From Ceratothoa steindachneri (taxonomy: Eukaryota > Arthropoda > Malacostraca > Isopoda > Cymothoidae), in the NCBI GenBank assembly GCA_963969495.1, contig OZ018321.1, positions 191,092,985-191,156,984 on the forward strand: a stretch of DNA of 64,000 bases, in the 5' to 3' direction. A program made the position numbers and the translations under genes. Position 1 is the stretch's first letter. Each line of letters opens with the position of its first letter. Below are positions 56,601-64,000 of the stretch, in pieces. Under the pieces are notes generated by a model. That model was not told the DNA's origin. It did no database searches and was given only the letters and a program-made list of their open reading frames with translations.

Positions 56601-58548
56601 CAGGGTGTCCCCTGAAATTCCAATTTCAAATTCCCTGATTTTTCCCTGACCTACATGAAATTCTGGTAAAGAATCAAAATCTTGTTAAAATTATAAAAAT
56701 AAAAGAAAGCTCACCTGGACCCACCCTATACCGACCTGGTACAAAAGAAATGTCCTAATAATATATAATAGTAATGAAAAAATAAGAATAACAAATTTAT
56801 GAAGGTACCAGATTCATGCTCTGCTTTTTCTTTTGTTTTATATTTAATAAAAAAAAACAAAATACATTAAGTTATAGAATATGCAAATTATATACAGAAA
56901 ATCATAATTCACAAAAAAAAATCCAGGTTAGAATTTGGTCATCTAGGATTTGAACTTCCTTTTTTCTTCCATTGCTTCTTTTATTCGCAGTTGCATTTTT
57001 TGGTTCTATATTCTTTTTCTTTTGTTCCTTGAGGTAATCCTTAACTCTATAATTTAACTTGGTGAATTTTTGAAAATGTTTTTTTTTGCTTAGTGGACAA
57101 GTAACCTTTTTTGAGTTTAGGTTTATTTGAAACTTTTATTCGCGGGGGTGTTTTTTGTATGTTTCGAGCTTTTATCAAAGTTCTTTCTAAGAGTTCAGAA
57201 AAAATAAATATAATTATCGAATGATTTGGAATGAAAATAAAAACATACAAATCGTGAAGTTCCAAAAATGTATTAAAATTAGGGTTTTGGCGCTTTTTTA
57301 CTATCATTTCGTATATAAAACAAATTTAGATGAAAAAAGAGATCTGACAAAGGTATTTCTATATATCAAACCGGGTGAAATAACTTTTAAAAAATGTTTC
57401 AGGGTATCTATGTTGAAAAAGGTGTTAAAATAAAGAGTTTATAAAGGAGATTTAGAAAAGCGGTTTAGAATAGCAAATAGGTTGTAGGCCACACGCCGAA
57501 GGAGTGCCTGTGGAACCAAGTTCTTTCTGTAAGGAAGAATACGAAGTATGGCTTGTCCTTATAATATCCACAAGCATTACAACAGCTTAATAACAACGGT
57601 TTATCTATTTCAAAACAAGACAGGTCCCAATCCATCTCTCTGATTTCATCACTACTAATAGTTCTTCTTGCAACTAATGACTGATCATGTAAATTACTGT
57701 CCATGCAATATTTATTTATTGAAAATCCTCTCTCAACTGAGGCATTTCCATGAAACATTGTAAGTATCATATTAACAAAATCTTGATAATCATTTGTAAT
57801 GTTAACTGATTTAAAAATTGTTGAGAAAAATGAATCTAATCGATCTTTTTCAAAGTCAAAATTACGACATATTTCTTTAACAAACGGTTTATCAATCAAT
57901 CTAGAATGAGATTCTTTTATGGAGTCTGCTTCTATTCCTGTTGGGTGATTTACTTTAATGACAGCTTACTTTAGATCACATCATGACCTTTAGAGAAATG
58001 GAGCCGAAGCCTTTTTAACTATACTAAACTGTAAGGGGGATCGTTCTATTATTTTTAAGATGGTATTCTGAAAGAAAATCAAGCAATCTTTTCTGAACAA
58101 CTTTATTTCTTCATCAGTTGGTCGTCTTGACAAGTTTCTAATAGCCCGTTTTTTTGTGGTAAATGACAAATTTATATCATTGAAATGTAAAAGATTATCA
58201 CCTTTGTAAAGATCAGCTTTTAGTAAAGCACTACAAGAACTACTATTTTCCCCATACACTTTGTGTTTCAGAATTCTTTTGGCAATATATTTTAATAAAC
58301 AAAAAAGTTCCTCTTAAAGGAATGGTGTCCATGGGAAATCTTTCTGAAATTTTGTCAAAAATCCTTCAAATTGATTTGCAATAATAGAAAAGAAAGGGAG
58401 TTTTGCCTCTAGTATATTTAAAAGTACCACTTAAAAAAGTACAAAAAGTACCTGTTACAGACCCTGTTTAAAAAAATTTACAGTAGGTAAGTCAAAATTC
58501 CAACTTTTCTAGGTTATTCCTGACTTTTCCAGGTTGGGGGACACCCTG
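56601..58548 (-). mobile_element. hAT transposon 2, 38 bp from a REXO1 splice donor
   Basis: 1948 bp. Termini CAGGGTGTCCCC at both ends (inverted), flanked by ATTGAGG at 56594-56600 and 58549-58555 (7 bp identical; hAT duplications are 8 bp, so one base has changed or is shared with the terminus). It contains a minus-strand transposase pseudogene. Its right end lies in the intron 38 bp after the donor of exon 2, and it is in the same orientation as the gene. Confidence 0.88.
57465..58440 (-). pseudogene. hAT-like transposase, C-terminal half, disrupted
   Basis: Minus-strand pieces in order: FLTKFQKDFPWTPFL (about 58350), NLSRRPTDEEIKLFRKDCL and ILKIIERSPLQFSIVKK (58190-58000), then after stops DKPFVKEICRNFDFEK to a 144-codon open piece containing MFHGNASVERGFSINKY and SLVARRTISS (57760-57650). 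The last is the hAT dimerisation block (N..VER.FS.NK). No catalytic N-terminal half is present in this element; a fragment of that type lies separately at 13886-14180, possibly the same family. Confidence 0.78.
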
Positions 58549-58586
58549 ATTGAGGCCACGAGAGGAGAGATAAAAACTATACTCAC

Positions 58587-58721
58587 TACATTGAAGGCAT
58601 GTTCTTCCCCATCACAGAACTTGAGTGTCTCATCAATGAAGTAATCGAGGTACCGCTGCCGAGTATTCTGAGGTACTTTGGTTCCTGCTTCTGTTGACAC
58701 AATAGGTCTTTCCAATGTCTC
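58587..58721 (-). CDS. REXO1: REXO1-like coding exon 2 of 7
   Basis: An exon of exactly 45 codons (135 bp, phase 0 at both ends). The acceptor follows TTCTTATAG and the donor is GTGAGT. The peptide starts ETLERPIVSTEAGTKVP and continues RQRYLDYFIDETLKFC, the hallmark of REXO1-family proteins between the N-terminal region and the nuclease (family knowledge: RP.IP.E.G.K.P...RQRYL..FIDE...FC). The following intron is hit 38 bp downstream of the donor by a hAT transposon that begins at 58548. The donor was chosen over the GT three bases earlier because GTGAGT is consensus and keeps phase 0 with the next exon. Confidence 0.92.
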
Positions 58722-58914
58722 CTATAAGAAGATTAAGGCATGAATTAGGGCGGATTATGGTGTTAAATGAACATTAGAGTAAAGAGTTCAATCCAAGAAA
58801 ATTCTGAGAATAAATATAAGCAATACTACACAAAATAATTAATATAGAAAGATGAGATAGCACTATCTCAAATTTGGGTATTTTGAAGATTTAAATCATA
58901 ATTTCTATTTTGAT

Positions 58915-59185
58915 AATCTGGCAAGTGCCACCAAGGGCATAAGTCACTTTAATTAAAATTTCAGCTTAGTAATGGCGACTTTAAAATTTACAAAATGAAA
59001 AACAAAGACAAAATCAATAAAAGAAAAGAAATTGCAAAAAATAAGAAACATAGGGCAAGAAGCAGGTAGCATGCTCTGGCATCAGGGGAAGGCCCACCTC
59101 CCCAGAGTGCACTGTACAAGGAGCAGAGCGAGGGTCATCTCACTGGCATCATCATGTAGGCTTTCAATGGGGGAGGTGTGGATTT
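58915..59185 (-). mobile_element. LINE family A, short deleted copy
   Basis: The 3'-end text 'aatctggcaagtgccaccaa' and 'gggcataagtcactttaatt' is followed by a jump to 'gagcagagcgagggtcatctc' and 'gtaggctttcaatggggga', which in the full copy lie over 1 kb apart. Ends where the next copy's 3' end begins. 58722-58914 is plain intron. Confidence 0.65.
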
Positions 59186-59189
59186 TTGT

Positions 59190-62100
59190 TTTAATTTTAG
59201 GAGCCTCATCTGGTGACTACCCACTTGGGCCCAAGTCGCCGCAATCACGACAGTCTAGCACTAGGCTACTTTAAAATAATATGAAAAAATAACAACAATA
59301 AAAAGGGAAAATGGCAACAACTAGGAAGCAAGCTTCTGCGTAGGGAGGAGGTCAGCCTCCTCCCCGACGCAGGAGCGTGCAACCTACAAAGAAAACAATA
59401 AAAAACAAAACCTAGTTAAATAAAGGAGAGAAGACCGGCTTCCCCCCCACCAGTCAATGTGCACGAACTCGTCCCGAGTACAAGGGACAAGCAGTAGCGA
59501 CCCTACCCATCCCGGTACCAGGACAGCTAACATGCGCGGAGATCGCCCAGACTGGGACATTCAACAAGAATGCGCCAAAGAGTCTGAGAAGCAATGCAGT
59601 CTTCACAGTAGGGCGCAGGCGAGCGCTCCATCAAATGGCGGTGCGTGCCGCCAGTGTGTCCAATTCGGAGACGACAGAAAGCAACCTGAAGCCTTCGTGG
59701 CATTGGGGGTAGGTCCATGGGAACAGTCACGGCGCAATGGCACGCAACTTTAGGTTCCCTTCGACCGTCTCCCATCTTCGTGGGAGGTGTGGAAGGCAAC
59801 GGTCGCCCAGCGGAGACCGATGTTGGGGATTGAGTCTACCTTCCTCAATACACGCTCAGCTACAGATACATAAAACTCGCATCCATAGTGAAGGTTCAAA
59901 AGAACAAAGGATCCGTAGAAAAGTAAGCTAATAGTGCAATCAGCACATCAAGTGCTGAATGTCACAGAACTAACAATGTCCATGGCGCAGGTACAAGAGA
60001 ACCTAAGGCTGCAAATATGAACCTCCCAGGTGAGGCATCAATTGAAAAAAAGACCAAGGAAACTGAGAATCTATCACTTCTAGGCGAGCTCTGTTCAGAA
60101 ACAAGTTAGGGTCATGGTGTAGCCGTGGATGGTGGTAGAATTGCATTACCTTAATCTTGGCCAAAGAAAACTGAAACCTGTGAGCTTCGGCATAACAAGA
60201 CATGGGGTTCAATTCCTGTCAGAACCGAAGCTCCAGAGTTAGCATCTGGGCTGCTACAAAAGAAATCAAAAGGTTTATGTAGAGAATAGTGAGAACATCT
60301 TTCGGTAGCACAGAGGTGATAGTTAATGCTTAGGCAAAGAGTGTCAGACTGAGGACACTGAAGAGGCGTGTTCTGTTTGAGGCATTTTCTTATCCTTTTC
60401 CTTATGGCTGATTAGTTGTTCTGATCTAGTTTTCTGGGTGCAGAAGTTGGGAATTGGTATTGCTGTGAAATGATTTCCTTCTAACTTATTTTGATTTCAG
60501 ATGTTTTAGCTATATATTAAGCTCTTCTAGCACGGATTGTCTTTGATTGCACAGTAATATTTTTATGTGCGTATTTTGTAATGTGCCTTAAATTTCTAAC
60601 ATAATTTCTTTCCTGCACGTTTGGATTCATACCTGTTTTGAGCATGGATGACCGAGGTGAGCAGCTTAGCACATATTAATCCTCCTTTATAATCTTAATT
60701 TTAAACCTGGTATATTCTTTATTAAACCTGATGTTTTGTGCTTGATATTAACATCGTTATCACTTATTTATTTTTGGTCCATATTTATTATTATTATATT
60801 CTGATAATAATTCCTTACATCCTTTTGCTTATTTAATTCAGTTTTGTTTGCATTGCTATTGTTATCATTATTAGCTTTACCCTTTAATCTTGTTTACTGA
60901 ACCACCTTGTTGAGCTGCACTGTAAGGATGCCATACTCATGGTGCATCAACTCTTTCGTTTCCACCGAGGTGTCCATACGTCACCTCTCCTGTCGCTGCC
61001 TGGTGTGTGAGCCTTGATGTCTTCCCTTGTTTGACTGCCTCCGTTCTGCACTCCCTAGTTCACTCCTACTGTGCTTCCTCGACACCAGTGCCCCAGTGTG
61101 GAGCAGTCAGTGTGGGGATCTAAGGATGACACTCGCTACGTGTAAAGCTCAAGGTCGCCTTACCAACTGATTGTGTCCCCACAACCATACCATTGTCAAC
61201 CCTTCGACCTACCCTATCCTATTCCCAGCACCTGACTAACATATCCTTTTCTTATCCTTACCCCTCTCAACCTTATTTTGTTGAATTCAGCTAGATTTAT
61301 TATGGATTAACTAGTGCACTATTTGAGTCTTGTATATTTACTGATATTAGGTGGCGGGGAGCCTGAGATTTCTTTTTGTTTCTCCTGTTTGAGTTTGATT
61401 AATTTATTGGTATAGATATTATTTTTGTCCATACACTTGAACTATTATCTTCTAAGTTACTGTTGTTAAGTATATTAATTTCAGTAATTAATCCTTTTAT
61501 TACCATTTCTCGCATTAAGTTTCATGTATGTCATCATGCGATTCATCACCCACGGGCCATAGGTGCGGTACCATACCGCAACTTACCGGTGCATACCTTT
61601 ATTGAGCTTAGTTATTCAGTCTAATTTATCTCTCATCCATACCTCTTTTCCTTTATTCAGGCTAATTCTCATTACTCTCCTATTTCTGCTCTCCATCATT
61701 TTCAGCTTGCCATCCTGCTTCTGTGCTCGGATCATGGATTGGGATTACTTTCCTCTTGGGGAGCATTTTAGCTGACGGTGTTGGGGATAACCATTCATTG
61801 TCCATCGCAACCAGCACAGGGAATAGGGTTATCTGGGGTTGACTTGATCGTAGGGTCCCTCAACAACACTTTGCTGCAGAATGCCCTCTTACTGCCCTGT
61901 TTGGCCAGAGAGGTCTCAGCCTCCCCATCCATATTTATCAAATATATCTCAGAAATCAGAGATAAAAATGAGGAGGCATCCTCTAAGCTCCATCGTGTGG
62001 AGGATCTTCATGATGCTGTATCGCCATGCAGGATTATAGGCCTTTTCCAGATTGAAAAATACTGTTGCATAGTGCTATCTCTGAAGGAAGGTAGATAGCA

Positions 62101-63850
62101 TTTTGCAGCAGGAGTAGAGCATTCAATGTTGAGTGGAACTTGCATAAAACGCACTGTGAGGATGACAGGTGGCCTCCACTGTCCATGAAAAACACTAATC
62201 TAACATTTACTAATTTCTCTATAAACTTCCACATATAAGAGGTTAAAGAAATTGAGCGGAAACTGGCTGGGTTAAAATGCTCTAACTCCAGTTTGTGAAA
62301 AGCAAGCACAGTAGCCATATGCCAAGTCTGAGAGGATAATTTCTGTTCATATCCTGTTAAGACAGATTTAAAAGAAATGTCATGCTTTAATTACCTAGGT
62401 GTCAGAGCATGGCATATGGGACACGTTCAGGTGAGGGATGCTGTCTGCACATGAATCGAGAGCAGAACACAACTCACTCAACATAAACCTGTCTTTGAAG
62501 GGTTCTACACTTCTGGAGGTAAAGTACAGGCGGCAGGTCTCAGTGAAATTGTGACATGCATTAAATGCTGGTAGAGCAGCATCTCTGCTAGAAAATGTGG
62601 AGAAAGCAGTCACGAAAGAATGCCACGGAAGCGTGGTCTGAGATTTCAGTCCCGTTCTCATAACAGGAAGGGGGACCTTTGAAAACTTGCCTCAAATCCT
62701 TTTGACTTATTTTCACACCTTTGCTAGAGGGGTATTTCTGTTAAGGGAAAAAATGTATGCCTGCCAGGAAGAGCGGCAGGTATGCTTCGAAACACATCGG
62801 AACCTACACCTAGCTCAATGAAATCCACAGATGGTGAAAGCATTCAGGCGGCGCTTATAGCGCATGTAGGCATATCACTTCTGTCGGAGGGCCATCTCAC
62901 ACTCAGGTGACCACCAAGGAATAGGATAGTATGCAAACACCCAGACATTCTAGGTAGTTAGGTCCACTACAAAAAGGTTGCTGGACAAGAATTCAACGGA
63001 CTCATCCACCGACATTAACATTTCAACTGACACAGAGAAATCATTGATATCCTAAAATGCGAAGGCCAGCGCCAAGCAACACCTAAGCAGTTTTTCAGGC
63101 AGCATTGCCCCTGAAAACGATGGTTGAATGGGAAATTAGTCAGTACCATGAAGGTCAATGACCACTTCCCAACCAAATTGAGCATCTTCATCCAGAGACA
63201 ACAGGGACAAATCGAGGCAGAAAAATGAAGCTGTTCTTGGGTTGTGATGCGTAAACTCATCCACATTTAGGACACCTATCACCAGCTCATCAATCAGGTT
63301 GGCAAGGATGTAACGCCTGGGATTGTTCCTGCAGTCATCCAAGATGGGGTGTCTACCATTCAAATTCCCTAGCAAAAGAAAGACTTGGCAACCGTGCCAC
63401 TATACGGCAGAAATCTACCGAGTCAGTCTAGTCTGCTGATGGTTGAATATACACATAAATTACAGTATACCTCCTATCCAGTGGCAGCTGAACTGCTACT
63501 GCCTGAAATAAGTATTTAAAGCAAATAGAACATAGACTTCATGCCGGGTGTAAATAGCGCATCCTCCTGCTCAGCCCCCATCTTGTGGTGGTGGTGGTGG
63601 TGGTCACAAAACACTTATACCCTGGGAGGGTGGACAGAGGGCACACACCAAGCATGGTCTTCTGCAAAAAGATAGCTAAGGGAAAATGGGGGGAGACGAG
63701 CTTCCATAGCTCCTCCCAGTTGATTATGAGTTTGCGGCAATTGCATTGAAGGCATATGCCTTCCATGCCTAGCTAGGGAGATACAGGGGCCCTCTTCAAA
63801 GAGAAGACCCTCACAGGAATGGCAGTACACTTCCTGGAGATAGAACTATC
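59190..63850 (-). mobile_element. LINE family A copy split by an LTR insertion
   Basis: The 3' end ('agcctcatctggtgactacc', 59208) is followed by the C-terminus (59450-59780), a deletion of most of RNase H, the RT thumb (59800-60290; box read as YINL, catalytic Asp pair lost), then the insertion at 60359-61865. The copy resumes with RT fingers (61870-62340), linker (62340-62760) and endonuclease (62760-63850) with LGNLNGRHPILDD, FLQKTMLG and the GTD-like end block. A GGT repeat lies at 63588-63603. Frames broken throughout. Confidence 0.82.
60359..61865. mobile_element. Probable solo LTR or LTR-like insertion, 1.5 kb, ACAC target duplication
   Basis: Begins TG (60359) and ends CA (61865), with ACAC on both sides (60355-60358, 61866-61869). 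Removing it and one ACAC restores the family-A sequence 'gaggacactt...' continuing to 'ccctctt.ctg', as in the full-length copy at about 23690-23730. TG...CA ends and a 4-bp duplication fit an LTR of a Ty3/gypsy-like element; no internal pol or second LTR is seen. AT-rich, with a pyrimidine-rich middle (61190-61260). Confidence 0.75.
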
Positions 63851-63899
63851 AAATCTTAGGTCATGCAAATGAAAGATCTCCTGATCTTAATAAACTTAC

Positions 63900-64000
63900 T
63901 ATTTTAGGAACATGAGCTACACGTTTTTGTCCCTTGACACTAGTCATGGCTATAGTTTTAAGCTCATCTTTAGCAGCAGAAGCAGTCCTTGGAACTTGGG
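63900..64000 (-). CDS. REXO1: REXO1-like coding exon 1 of 7 (5' end cut by window)
   Basis: First visible exon. It starts beyond the right edge of the window and ends at a consensus GTAAGT donor (63899-63894). Two bases of a split codon are followed by 33 codons ending KGQKRVAHVPKI. The basic 'KR.AH.PK' stretch is the segment that in REXO1 proteins immediately precedes the conserved RP.IP/S block, and the next exon supplies exactly that block in phase 0. Too short to recognise alone; the call rests on the seamless join to the next exon and the family order. It is probably the end of a longer exon encoding the low-complexity N-terminal half. Confidence 0.75.

Overview
The window is a stretch of animal nuclear genome, very probably arthropod and plausibly a large-genome crustacean (inference: intron architecture and transposon mix; no marker in the window fixes the species). 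It contains one host gene, read on the minus strand and running off both ends: an orthologue of REXO1 (RNA exonuclease 1 / Elongin-A binding protein 1). Seven consecutive coding exons are visible, at 64000-63900, 58721-58587, 41335-41194, 20744-20523, 20173-20061, 16009-15688 and 1809-1683. All splice phases agree and together they give about 387 codons (1162 bp, 1.8 % of the window). They cover the conserved middle of REXO1 up to the first exonuclease motif; the remaining catalytic exons lie left of base 1.

The rest is intron (349 bp to 20.4 kb) filled with transposons of many classes, often nested. Four autonomous LINE families are present. Family A is an I/R1-type element with zinc-knuckle ORF1, endonuclease, RT and RNase H. 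It has one near full-length copy (21672-28517) with a 13-bp target duplication and at least a dozen partial copies, all on the minus strand. Family B is a CR1-like element with an esterase ORF1 (28770-33036, plus strand), with short 3' stubs elsewhere. Family C is a related CR1-like element (49662-54060) that is intact except for one stop codon. Family D is an old RNase-H LINE (2280-6985).

DNA transposons: a hAT element (7043-11127, exact 8-bp target duplication) that hosts a Tigger/pogo element and a Tc1 element, the Tigger itself hit by a family-B LINE stub; a second hAT (56601-58548) 38 bp inside a REXO1 intron; an internally deleted mariner (34679-35602) inside a family-A LINE; a decayed piggyBac element interrupted by a fold-back element; and a pogo-like MITE. 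There are also two tRNA-derived SINE copies, a decayed Ty3/gypsy integrase fragment, a probable solo LTR with ACAC target duplication, a 128-bp tandem repeat, TAGCC-rich simple repeats and a (TA)n tract.

Layout from left: 1-750 family A 5' end; 990-1335 small repeats; 1683-1809 REXO1 exon; 2280-6985 family D; 7043-11127 hAT nest; 11670-15255 A fragments, MITE, SINE, hAT fragment; 15688-16009 exon; 16655-18985 A copies; 20061-20173 and 20523-20744 exons; 21672-28517 full A; 28770-34225 B and gypsy remains; 34330-38445 A with mariner; 38570-40760 piggyBac with fold-back; 41194-41335 exon; 42095-48535 A copies; 48640-55130 satellites around LINE C; 56318-58548 SINE and hAT; 58587-58721 exon; 58915-63850 A copy split by the LTR; 63900-64000 exon. 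No microbial-type system (CRISPR, operon, phage) is present. The most informative content is the reconstructed gene and the time-ordered transposon nests.
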